Below, piece by piece: positions 44,171 through 53,400 of a DNA stretch of 64,000 nucleotides. Each line of letters opens with the position of its first letter. Positions within the stretch are counted from its first letter, which is position 1. This DNA is from Martinezella lusitana (GTDB lineage: Bacteria > Pseudomonadota > Alphaproteobacteria > Rhizobiales > Rhizobiaceae), in contig NZ_JAFEVL010000073.1 in assembly GCF_016901135.1 (NCBI RefSeq), positions 332,305 to 396,304 of the forward strand, written 5' to 3'. The translations under genes were made by a program, and so were the position numbers. The notes below the pieces were generated by a model. It was not told where the DNA came from. It searched no databases and saw nothing but the letters and a program-made list of their open reading frames with translations.

Positions 44171-44926
44171 TTATATCGGCGTGCAGAACAACTGCACGAA
44201 TTTGAAGCTCGTCAGCCAAGTAATATCCAAGGCTGTGCCGACATCCGCAATGTCCTTGCCATCGTAGCAGTCCACTTTGAAGCTGTATTCCAGATCCTCA
44301 AATATCTCGACGATTTTGGAGACTGTCCTCGTGGGGTTTTCGAAGAGAAAATTGTGAAGCTCGAGGTTGATATAGGGACGATCAGACAGAATTCGGGGCG
44401 CCCCCAGCATAACTTCGAGCTCGGCGCCATCTACGTCGATTTTCAGGAAGTCAACCTTTCTGGAGTGATCATAATCATCGTCGAGCCTGACGACCTCGAC
44501 TTTCGTCGATAGTCTTGGATCATCGTCAGACGGTAGAACCATGAATGAACCCAGGCTATCGTGAACCGGGAGCAATCCATCCCTGTCTCCGGCCGCGCGC
44601 GGGTGAACGACAATATTGTGCAGATTGTTCAGCTTTGCATTGCGCTCGATCATCTCGGCATTGCTGGGTGATGCCTCCCAGGCATGAACTACCCCTGTCG
44701 GCCCCGTGCATAAGGCCAGGAGAACGGTCGTCAGGCCCTGATGGGCACCGCATTCGAGGACCATCGAGCCCGGTTTGATAGTGTCGATCCACCATTGCCG
44801 CTCGCTCTGCCATTGATTGGGATAGTTGTACCATTGGCGCGCCAGTTCGTCCTCAATGTAGACATCGAACTTGTGCGGGCCGACAATCCGCTCTCTGGCA
44901 ATAAACGATTCAAAGACATCAGACAT
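44171..44926 (-). CDS. FkbM family methyltransferase
   Basis: This is an AdoMet-dependent O-methyltransferase of 251 residues. Motif I is VLECGAHQG (about 56-64), followed by VVHAWEASPSNAEMIERN and the FkbM hallmark VDFLKIDVDGAELEVMLGAP. Such enzymes often methylate sugars of surface polysaccharides. It precedes the GSCFA and WcbI-like genes on the same strand at a distance of 318 bp, which supports a cell-surface role but not a specific substrate. Confidence 0.85.
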   Translation of the reverse strand: MSDVFESFIARERIVGPHKFDVYIEDELARQWYNYPNQWQSERQWWIDTIKPGSMVLECGAHQGLTTVLLALCTGPTGVVHAWEASPSNAEMIERNAKLNNLHNIVVHPRAAGDRDGLLPVHDSLGSFMVLPSDDDPRLSTKVEVVRLDDDYDHSRKVDFLKIDVDGAELEVMLGAPRILSDRPYINLELHNFLFENPTRTVSKIVEIFEDLEYSFKVDCYDGKDIADVGTALDITWLTSFKFVQLFCTPI

Positions 44927-45244
44927 GCAATCGCCCCTTATCCAACATTGAAGTCATTCACTCAAAGACGGAGAGCTTCCCGCAAGTCATTGAAGTCGTG
45001 CATGATTACGCGACACCGACAACCGATCTGCAGGCAAGTGCACACGGACGATATCGTCGTTCCCGCTGTGGTGGTATTTTTAAAGCGAGAATTTAGTACA
45101 GATTGCGCCTGATGCGTTGATTGGGTTTCGTATACCCTGGGTCGCTGCTTTTGACTCCGGAATCGCTTCATCGCGATGAGAGCGGATTATTGAGGATATC
45201 CGCTGTGCCGCCGACAAGCGTGGCGATTAGCCGGCCGGCAGGCG
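44927..45244. other. intergenic region between FkbM and GSCFA genes
   Basis: This 318-bp stretch contains no supported gene. CATTGAAGTC occurs twice (near 44947 and 44990). It probably holds the promoter for the FkbM gene. No terminator with a T-tract was seen. Confidence 0.5.
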
Positions 45245-46303
45245 CTATGCGCGCACCGCATCGATTGCCTCTTCGTCGCAGATGATATCCCGACGCGTAG
45301 GCTCGATTGCCACGACCTGCGCCTCCTCTTTGCGCCGGAATGAATACGTCGGATCGGCTGTGTAATTCCTGACAAAGCAACGCATGGCGTGGGCAACGCC
45401 GCGTGAATTCACCTCGCGGTAATCGGCTTCATAATAGAGACCGCCGGCATAGCTCCCGGTGATGATTTCATATGAGGGAAAATAGTCGACCCACTCGAAG
45501 CGCGAAACGACCTGATCCGCGACCACCCGCAACACAGACTTGCTGTAGGTCGTCGACACAAGAACATTTCTGTTCTCGTAAGTGGCAATGAGCGGCACCG
45601 GAGAAACGGTCAGCAATATTTTTATGCGAGGGTTCCTTTCCTTAAGCTTCTCGAGGAAAAGCGTAAGGTCCGTATCGACGTCAGCCACGGTGAAATTAAT
45701 GAACTCGTGCCGTTCCGGATCGAAAGAGCCCGCAACCACGCCAGGGGCAAGGGGAAATACGGAACCGTCGACCTTCGATTGCCACGCTTCCGTAAGACCC
45801 AGAGTGAAAACCAGCACATCCGCTTCCGTGAAAACGGAGCGTACGTCGGCAAGATGCTGTCTGCGGGCATCCTTCACCGCTTCGATCGTTTCGAACCCGT
45901 CCGGCTCGATCTGCGGCCTGTAGGGGTCGACATACCGCCCGTCGCTGCGTTGCCAAGCCTGTTCCGCCGGTGCTCTACCCTCGAAAGCCTCCTCGAACAG
46001 TTGCAGCAACTGCCGGGCGGTATAGAGATTGCCATAACGTGCTGAGAAAACGCCGAAATTCCGCCGCATGCGCTCGTCTTCCGCCAACCCCTCGCCACTT
46101 TCCGGAACAAAGTAATGGAAGCCGATCCGCTGGAGCTGGCGAGAAATATGCTGAGCGAAACAGCTTCCAGCGGTTGCGATCTTCGTCGTCTTGTCGAGGC
46201 GGAATTTCGGATTCACGACCGGATCAAAAAGATGAGTTTCGACACGCGCTACCGAACGCCGCCAAAGCTGGTAACTCTTTATCGCCGTATAGGGATTTGT
46301 CAT
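45245..46303 (-). CDS. GSCFA domain protein
   Basis: The 352-residue protein carries the eponymous motif GSCFAQHI at residues 46-53, followed by ARYGNLYTARQLLQLFEEAF, DVLVFTLGLTEAW and SPVPLIATYENR. GSCFA proteins are SGNH-hydrolase-like and commonly found in polysaccharide modification loci, probably acting as acyl or sulfate handling enzymes, though biochemistry is scarce. Its start overlaps the stop of the upstream WcbI-like gene (ATGA), so the two act together. Confidence 0.88.
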   Translation of the reverse strand: MTNPYTAIKSYQLWRRSVARVETHLFDPVVNPKFRLDKTTKIATAGSCFAQHISRQLQRIGFHYFVPESGEGLAEDERMRRNFGVFSARYGNLYTARQLLQLFEEAFEGRAPAEQAWQRSDGRYVDPYRPQIEPDGFETIEAVKDARRQHLADVRSVFTEADVLVFTLGLTEAWQSKVDGSVFPLAPGVVAGSFDPERHEFINFTVADVDTDLTLFLEKLKERNPRIKILLTVSPVPLIATYENRNVLVSTTYSKSVLRVVADQVVSRFEWVDYFPSYEIITGSYAGGLYYEADYREVNSRGVAHAMRCFVRNYTADPTYSFRRKEEAQVVAIEPTRRDIICDEEAIDAVRA

Positions 46304-47154
46304 CAGGCTGCCTCCGCAATGACTGCTTTGACGTTTTCGTACCGCGGGCGAACCGCGCCCTCGACGTGGATCGAGCGAGGTGGAAGACGCGAATAGATCC
46401 CGAAGCTGAACTCAATGAACTGCTCCAGGGAAATGAGGCGATATTCATTAGGCAGTTTGAAAAGATATGATCCCTTGACGCCAAGCGTCTCGGCAATCTC
46501 CGGATAGACCGGATAGCATGGACCATTCAAAAGATTGTCGGCAGGCATGATCTCGCCGTCGGCGGTATCGACTCCCAGCCGCCGCAGGAAGGTGCGGGCT
46601 ATATCATATATGCAGCGAATCTTCGGATGGTTCACGGAATACATGAAGGCATCGCCGCGAGACCATTGCATGAAGGAGGACGAAATATCCAGGCCATGCT
46701 CTGAAAAGTGTTGGAGGAGCTGTGCCCGCTCCTGTTCCCAGCGTGAGAAGAAGCCGCAGCCTTCGAAGACATCGCGCCGGAAGAGCCTGCGCGTTGCCTC
46801 TACGCCCAATCCAGCCTCATATGCCGCCAGAACGATCATGGAATGATAGGACCCCATCGGGCTTTCGATCGGACCGTCCGAAAAGGCGTAGCAGACGTCC
46901 GGATGGTAAGCGTCGAAATTGATCGAGGGGATGAAGTCAAGATTCTGAGCGATACCGAAATCAAAGTCGATATTGCGGAATTGTGGGTGAATGATAACCC
47001 TGAAATATCGGGGCAATTCTTCCTTGTATTTTTCGATGTTCTTTCTGAACGCCCATACGTCCATGGAGTCTATGTGGAAACGAGGACCGAGAAGCTTCAA
47101 GGAATTCGCAAGACCAAATGTTTGGCAATTCGATAGTACGAGCCATGTCTCCAT
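46303..47154 (-). CDS. WcbI-like polysaccharide biosynthesis protein
   Basis: The protein has 283 residues from ATG at 47154 (a TTG at 47184 would add 10). LVLSNCQTFGLANSLKLLG near the N-terminus is the Asn-Cys-Gln block that begins WcbI-family proteins, implicated in capsule assembly in Burkholderia. Later segments FSDGPIESPMGSYHSMIVL and FMQWSRGDAFMYSVNHPK fit the same family. It is 5' of and overlaps GSCFA. The acceptor glycan is unknown. Confidence in the family is moderate. Confidence 0.7.
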   Translation of the reverse strand: METWLVLSNCQTFGLANSLKLLGPRFHIDSMDVWAFRKNIEKYKEELPRYFRVIIHPQFRNIDFDFGIAQNLDFIPSINFDAYHPDVCYAFSDGPIESPMGSYHSMIVLAAYEAGLGVEATRRLFRRDVFEGCGFFSRWEQERAQLLQHFSEHGLDISSSFMQWSRGDAFMYSVNHPKIRCIYDIARTFLRRLGVDTADGEIMPADNLLNGPCYPVYPEIAETLGVKGSYLFKLPNEYRLISLEQFIEFSFGIYSRLPPRSIHVEGAVRPRYENVKAVIAEAA

Positions 47155-47451
47155 CAGAAAACTACCCCAAACAGCCGCACTCAAACCTCCGCTATCATAT
47201 TGAAAAATAGAATATTTACGTCACTTAGATCTTCCAGAGACGTTGAATTTCGCGGCAACGGCCCATTGTTTTCCCGGAGTTTGGGCTTGTCTATATAAAT
47301 GGCGTCAGAGTTGGTCGATTTGCGGGGGAGGAGAGGTAATTGACGTTTAATCCATCATGCGGCACGGCACAAAGCGCTCGAACGGCATCGCCGTAACGTC
47401 TATTCGAACTATCGATTTTTTCAGAAAGATTTGGTGGACATTGATCTCAAC
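47155..47451. other. AT-rich intergenic region at left edge of accessory segment
   Basis: About 300 bp without a supported gene, clearly AT-richer than flanking core DNA. It contains GGCACGGCAC at 47361-47370, a 10-mer that recurs at 50427-50436 on the other side of the kinase/TPR genes. It should also contain the promoter of the WcbI-GSCFA pair. Confidence 0.45.
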
Positions 47452-47487
47452 AAAAAGGCCCCGGAAGCTTTCGCCTCCGAGGCCTTT
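47452..47487 (-). terminator. intrinsic terminator on the minus strand
   Basis: Read on the minus strand, GGAAAGGCCTCGGA pairs with TCCGGGGCCTTT across a GGCGAAAGCT loop (one mismatch) and runs into TTTTTG. It is 142 bp beyond the stop of the helical-repeat gene, leaving room for an older gene end between the two (see 47541-47636). Confidence 0.75.
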
Positions 47488-47540
47488 CCAATGTCTCCGT
47501 TACAGCACGCCAGGTCTATCGAGACGCGCCTTCAGGCCTC

Positions 47541-47636
47541 CTAACCCGCTTCCTTGTCAGCCGGTACGTCCAATGTTTGCACGCCGAAACACATTTGGTA
47601 TCTGCAGGTGCTTGAGGGAGTGCTGGCATCTATTGC
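47541..47636 (-). pseudogene. possible 3' remnant of a displaced gene
   Basis: On the minus strand an open frame ends CRYQMCFGVQTL then DVPADKEAG and TAG at 47541, about 50 bp before the strong terminator. The hydrophilic, well-formed C-terminus next to a terminator suggests the tail of a former gene whose upstream part was replaced by the kinase/TPR segment. I do not recognise the protein. This is an inference from layout and could be chance. Confidence 0.25.
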
Positions 47637-49252
47637 AGCGCACCATCCCCGAAGAAATCGTCCAGCCCACGAAAGCTCAAAGTGGGTGCCGTCCAAATTG
47701 CTTCAATCGATCTAATGGATGTAACGATTTGCTCTCGCATTATGATGATGTCTTTGGGAATTGTTATGTTGCGCTTCTCTGCTTTCGCAATGTTGCTATC
47801 GATTTTCTCAAGCAGGAAGACACCAGCTTTGTCGTCAATATGCGCGATTTCGCGCGACAAATAGCAAAACGCACGGAACGCCAAGCCATGATTCTTTCGA
47901 TTGATCGCCTTCTCCATGGCTTCGATGTATTTATCTAAACCACTTTCGGGACGGCTTTCACGAAAGTCGAGCAACCCGCTTGAGGCCAATACGATAATTT
48001 CTTCGTCTTCGTCGCCGTCCGTTGCTTGAGCTCGCAGCAGCAGGGCATGCGACTCTTCGAGCTGACCTTGGAATGCTTTGACGACCGCCAGATTGTTCAA
48101 AAGCGTCTTGTTTTTCGAGTTCGCAAGCAGACCTAGGGTTCCAAGTGCGGATGCAGCACCGAGTGCTTCCATCGATACGCAGGCAACGAAAGTTCCGTGA
48201 ATTACCGGGCGAGCACTGAAAGGCTCAATCTTTCTCCAAGCCTCGCAGTGGCTAACAGCTTCACTCCAATTCCCCTGCTCATATGACGCGTATGCGGAAG
48301 CCTCATGGGACAGAGAAACGTCAACATCCAGCTCTCCCGCTCGGAGTCCTCTTTTTTTGCGGGCTACCCATCCGATTTGCGCAACAGCATTCTCCGTTGG
48401 ACTAACTGCACCAAGGCGCAGCATGCGAAGAGCCTGCTTTCGGGAACCCGCTTCATACTCCATCGAGCCCATTTGCACGGCGAGCTCGGACAAATCCCTT
48501 GGAGAGAAACTTGAATCTGTGAGGAGCGCCTTCGCCTTCTTCCAGCCGCTGGGAGATCGACCTGATACAGCCTCGATCGCAAGCCGTGCTGACTTTAGCC
48601 ACGGATCAATGCGAACGGCCGGCGAATGGGATAATACGTCCAGCGCTACGTCGGGCTCACCTCTGTGCATGAAGAATCGAGACGTTGCCCGCAAAACGTA
48701 CCGATCGTCAGGACGTAAAATCAATGCACGACGAAGCAAGGACCAAGCCTGCTTCGTCTGGCCGATGATCACATACAAAAGAGCAGTCTCTGTAAGGCGA
48801 AGAGCATCGCGAGGGTTCAGATCCAGCAGCCTCTTGCGCCTAGATATTTCAACCCTTATCTGCGCTTCCTCCGTAGGCAGAGAACCGTTCGAAGTATTCC
48901 TATGCTCTAATAGTCGGCTTAGGAAACCTTGCCGGATTTCGTCTCGTTGCAAGCGCTGCAGAAGAAAGTCACTTGCACGTTTTACTTCGGGGTCATCGAT
49001 TCGGTTCGCAATCGACGCTATGCTGATCAATTCTTCGGCATCGGCATCGGCATCAGATCGGCTGGCGAGCCATCTTTCCAACCCGAGTTTATACTCAGCC
49101 TCTAAGAAACGCTCCGCTTGAGCAATTATGTCAGTATGAGACAAGAGAACCTTGGTGCTGGGCGCGCCGAGTTCCCCTAGCAATCGCGACTCCTTTATCG
49201 ACAACCAGCGTGGGATAGTTTGCCGGTTTGAGAGGTCGTCATTCTCGATCAC
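47630..49252 (-). CDS. helical-repeat (TPR-like) protein partnered with a kinase
   Basis: The 540-residue protein is almost entirely helical. Repeats of TPR type are visible around residues 145-210 (LTETALLYVIIGQTKQAWSLLRRALIL split, then RDDRYVLRATSRFFMHRGEPDVALDVL-like) and 320-400 (ASYEQGNWSEAVSHCEAW; NNLAVVKAFQGQLEESHALL). It has no signal peptide or membrane segment. The GTG start at 49252 directly abuts the TAA stop of the kinase gene, so the two are certainly one transcript. Its function is unknown; a substrate or sensor for the kinase is the natural guess. Confidence 0.7.
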   Translation of the reverse strand: MIENDDLSNRQTIPRWLSIKESRLLGELGAPSTKVLLSHTDIIAQAERFLEAEYKLGLERWLASRSDADADAEELISIASIANRIDDPEVKRASDFLLQRLQRDEIRQGFLSRLLEHRNTSNGSLPTEEAQIRVEISRRKRLLDLNPRDALRLTETALLYVIIGQTKQAWSLLRRALILRPDDRYVLRATSRFFMHRGEPDVALDVLSHSPAVRIDPWLKSARLAIEAVSGRSPSGWKKAKALLTDSSFSPRDLSELAVQMGSMEYEAGSRKQALRMLRLGAVSPTENAVAQIGWVARKKRGLRAGELDVDVSLSHEASAYASYEQGNWSEAVSHCEAWRKIEPFSARPVIHGTFVACVSMEALGAASALGTLGLLANSKNKTLLNNLAVVKAFQGQLEESHALLLRAQATDGDEDEEIIVLASSGLLDFRESRPESGLDKYIEAMEKAINRKNHGLAFRAFCYLSREIAHIDDKAGVFLLEKIDSNIAKAEKRNITIPKDIIIMREQIVTSIRSIEAIWTAPTLSFRGLDDFFGDGALQ

Positions 49253-50347
49253 TTAGATGGCCGTTCTGAAATTAATTTCGGCTTGCTTTGCAAGGCGGTC
49301 AAAAAGCGCGATATACCGAACGAGCGAGAAGCGGTTTCCTGCTCGACCTCGGTCAATTGGATGGCCTCGATAGGCGGGATCCGGGTTGCAAAGTTCCGAT
49401 GCCGCCTTGATAAGCTCATCGGCAACCGCAGTATCAAGTCCCTCGCGAAGTTCGGCGAGAAGATCTGTAAAATAGTGCTGAATGATCGGAAGGGCGGAAG
49501 CATAGTCGCTCTTCCATGTACCACGCAAAGTCTGGGGGCGTTCCGATACAGATAGGCGAGAAATCAGTTGCTGAGTGCATCCGAATCCAGTTGCGAAAAA
49601 GAAAATCATGCTTCCGAGCAAATAAAGGTCACATCCAAGGCGACGGGTGGCCCAATCAGGGTCGAGCTGCGTATACAGAATTTCTGGCGGTGCATATCCA
49701 AAATCGCCAGAGAATAGTAGTTCGTCGTGTGGGCCTGCCGTTCCGTCCCAGATGGCGCGTCCAAGGTCGGCAACTCGAAAGTCGCGCGTATTGCCGAAAG
49801 CCAGCACATTCGATGGCTTCAAGTCTTGATGGGCTATACGTCTCGAGTGAAGTTGGTTCAATCCGACGGCTATGTGGTGCATAGCATGGAGCCACCAAGC
49901 AAGTCTGTGGCCGTCGTTAATCTTCTGGACACGGCGACGAACGTCTCCGTCAGCTAACTCGAAGATGAGATAAGGCGCTTTGTCTTGTAGGTTTGGACCG
50001 ACCGAAACCTGTCCGCTTTCGAGCGCTACAACGACTCGATCCATTTTTTCGCCGTCACATATCTTGAGGATCCGTGCCTCGAAGCTGTGGGCGGAAGTGA
50101 TCTGATGAAGCGCATCAAGAACATTCATCGATCGCATAGCAGACGTTAGATCGATGGCTTTTAGAAAGGCACGTATTCCATTCCTTTCAACGATGTACGG
50201 TACTGAGAAATGGCCACCAGTTCCGTTGTAGTGGTCAATCCCCATACCCGTTGAGGGATCCCAGCCAACGGTTTCAACAATCCTCCAACCGCTAGGAAGC
50301 TGCACGTCGAGCAACCGCCATGCACCTGCAAGATGTTCTACCGTCAT
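49253..50347 (-). CDS. Ser/Thr protein kinase-like protein
   Basis: This is a eukaryotic-type kinase of 364 residues with no membrane anchor. K63 (AFLKAID) and E90 fit the ATP-site Lys-Glu pair; the catalytic loop is IAHQDLKPSN (171-180), the Mg-binding motif is DLG (194-196, instead of DFG), and GYAPPE (217-222) marks the activation-loop end. D240 stabilises helix F. All residues needed for activity are present. The N-lobe lacks a clear glycine-rich loop. Codon use is more AT-rich than nearby core genes. A defence or stress-signalling role is possible but unproven. Confidence 0.8.
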   Translation of the reverse strand: MTVEHLAGAWRLLDVQLPSGWRIVETVGWDPSTGMGIDHYNGTGGHFSVPYIVERNGIRAFLKAIDLTSAMRSMNVLDALHQITSAHSFEARILKICDGEKMDRVVVALESGQVSVGPNLQDKAPYLIFELADGDVRRRVQKINDGHRLAWWLHAMHHIAVGLNQLHSRRIAHQDLKPSNVLAFGNTRDFRVADLGRAIWDGTAGPHDELLFSGDFGYAPPEILYTQLDPDWATRRLGCDLYLLGSMIFFFATGFGCTQQLISRLSVSERPQTLRGTWKSDYASALPIIQHYFTDLLAELREGLDTAVADELIKAASELCNPDPAYRGHPIDRGRAGNRFSLVRYIALFDRLAKQAEINFRTAI

Positions 50348-50457
50348 TCTGGAGTCCCTTCCGGCGTAAGCCCTTTCAACTAACGTGTATCATGATGTCC
50401 CCATATGGCGCCGAGTCATACTTCATGGCACGGCACTAACCCCAACTAGGTGAATGC

Positions 50458-53400
50458 TCAGCTGCAGCCGCTCGTGCTTCCGCAGGTGTCGCACTTCTCG
50501 CAAGTCCCGTTCCGAACCATCGTGAAGTTCTGGCATTCCGTGCACATGTTGCCGGTGTAGCCCTGCATGATGGAGCGGGCGCGGCGTTCGGATTCCAGCT
50601 TCTTGGCAGCTGCCGCTTCGCTTGCGGCCTTGTCGGTGAAGAGGCCGGTGGATTCGGCGACTTCGCTGACAACTTCTTCTGCGATCTCTTCGGCCAGCTC
50701 CTTGGCGCGTTCCTCATAGTCGCGCTTGAAGGCGACGACTTCCGAGGTGGAGATGGCGGTCGCCGGTTCCAGCTTGCGCACCGTGTTGCCGGCAAAAGCC
50801 GTGACGGTCGCGAGCGAGGCTGCGCGTGCCGGGGCGGCTGTGGCAGCGCCCTTTACCTCGGCTGCCGGGCGCTCGCCGCTGGTTGGCACCAGCGTCGGCT
50901 TGTAGCCACGGGTCAGACCCTTTGAAAAGACATCGGCCTTGCCTTCCGATACGCCGCGGCCAAGCGCCGTATTGTTGAAGTCGGACGTATCGACATGGGC
51001 GAGGTCGTGACGGCCGAGATAGGAGATGGCCAGTTCACGGAACACATAGTCGAGGATCGACGTGGCGTTCTTGATCGCGTCGTTGCCGGTGACGATGCCG
51101 GCGGGCTCGAACTTGGTGAAGGTGAAGGCGTCGACATATTCCTCGAGCGGCACGCCGTATTGCAGGCCGAGCGAGACCGAGATAGCGAAGTTGTTGATGA
51201 AGGCGCGCAGCGCCGAGCCTTCCTTGTTCATGTCGAGGAAGATTTCGCCAAGGCGGCCGTCGTCATATTCGCCGGTGCGCAGGAAGATCGTGTGTCCGCC
51301 GATCTTGGCCTTCTGGGTGTAGCCCTTGCGGCGACCCGGCAGCTTCTCCTGCGTGCGTATGACCTTTTCGATCACGCGCTCGACGATCTTCTCGGTGATG
51401 GTGACGGCCTGGGCGGCAGCCGGAGCCTGCAGGAATTCCTCCATCGCATCCTCGTCGCTGTCGTCCTCGATCAGCGAAGAGTTGAGCGGCTGGCTGAGCT
51501 TCGAGCCGTCGCGATAGAGCGCGTTCGCCTTGAGGCCGAGCTTCCAGGACAGCATGTATGCGTTCTTGCAATCTTCGACGGTTGCTTCGTTCGCCATGTT
51601 GATCGTCTTGGAGATGGCGCCAGAGATGAAGGGCTGGGCAGCCGCCATCATGCGGATATGGCTCTCGACCGAGAGATAACGCTTGCCGATCTTGCCGCAG
51701 GGGTTGGCGCAATCGAAGACGGCGAGGTGCTCGTTCTTCAGGAACGGCGCGCCTTCCAGGGTCATCGCACCGCAGACATGGATGTTGGCGGCCTCGATGT
51801 CCTTCTTGGAGAAGCCGAGATGGTCGAGCAGGCTGAAGCTGATGTCGGCCATCTGCTCGTCGGAAACCTTGAGCACGCCCTTCAGGAAGTCGGCGCCGAG
51901 CGTCCACTGGTTGAAGACGAACTTGATGTCGAAGGCGCTTTTGAGGGCAGCGTTGACGGCGTCGATCTTCTCGTCGGTGAAGCCCTTGGCCTTCAGTGTC
52001 GAGGGGTTGACGGCCGGAGCCTGGTTCAGATTGCCATGGCCGACGGCATAGGCCTCGATCTCGGCGAGCTGGCTTTCGGAATAGCCGAGTGAACGCAGCG
52101 CTTCCGGAACGGCGCGGTTGATGATCTTGAAGTAGCCGCCGCCGGCGAGCTTCTTGAACTTTACGAGAGCGAAGTCCGGCTCGATGCCGGTCGTGTCGCA
52201 ATCCATGACGAGGCCGATCGTGCCGGTCGGCGCAATCACGGTCGCCTGAGCATTGCGGTAGCCGTGCTTCTCGCCGAGTTCCAGCGCCTTGTCCCAGGCG
52301 GCCTTGGCATGGGCAACGAGATCCTTGTCCGGATTTTCGGAGTGGATCAGCGCCACCGGGTTGACCGACAGGCCTTCATAGCCCGAAGTCTCGCCGTAGG
52401 CGGCGCGACGATGGTTGCGGATGACGCGCAGCATATTCTCGCGGTTCGGCTTGAACATAGGGAACGTCCCGAGTTCCGACGCCATCTCGGCCGAGGTCGC
52501 ATAGGCGACGCCGGTCATGATCGCGGTCAGCGAGCCGGCGATGGCGCGAGCTTCGCCGCTATCATAGGGAATGCCCGACGACATCAGCAGGCCGCCGATG
52601 TTGGCGTAGCCGAGGCCGAGCGTGCGATACTCATAGGAAAGCTCGGCGATGCGGCGCGACGGGAACTGCGCCATCATCACGGAGACTTCGAGAACGACGG
52701 TCCAGAGCCGGACGGCATGTTCGTAATCGGCGATGTTGATGCGCTTCGTCGCCGCGTCCTTGAAGGTCATCAGGTTCAGCGAAGCAAGGTTGCAGGCCGT
52801 GTCGTCGAGGAACATGTATTCCGAGCACGGATTGGATGCGCGGATCGGGCCGGCAGCCGGGCTGGTGTGCCAGTCGTTCATCGTCGTGTTGAAATGCAGG
52901 CCCGGATCGGCCGATGCCCAGGCGGCATAGGAGATCGATTCCCAGAGGTCGCGGGCTTTCAGCGTCTTGATGACCTTGCCGTCCTTGCGGGCCGTCAGGT
53001 TCCAGTCGCCATCGTTCTCGACGGCGCGCAGGAAGTCGTCCTTGATCGAGACCGAGTTGTTGGAGTTCTGACCTGATACAGTGAGATAGGCTTCCGAATC
53101 CCAGTCGGTGTCATAGGTCTTGAACTCGAGATCCTTGTAGCCCTGGCGAGCGAACTGGATGACGCGCTGGACGTAGTTTTCCGGAACCTGATCCTTCTTG
53201 GCGGCGCGGATTTCGCGCTTCAGGGCAGGGTTCTTGGCCGGGTCGAAGCAATTGTCGTTGTCGCCTTCGCAATTGACCGTGGCCTTCATGATCGCCTTCA
53301 GGTGCTTGGCGACGATCTTCGAGCCGGTGACCAGGGCGGCAACCTTCTGCTCTTCCTTGACCTTCCAGTTGATGTATTCCTCGATATCGGGATGATCGAT

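Noticed and set aside
47357..47938. 193-codon plus-strand frame across the terminator and the 3' end of the TPR gene
   Set aside because: It runs through the terminator stem and antisense to a better-supported gene; composition is not protein-like.
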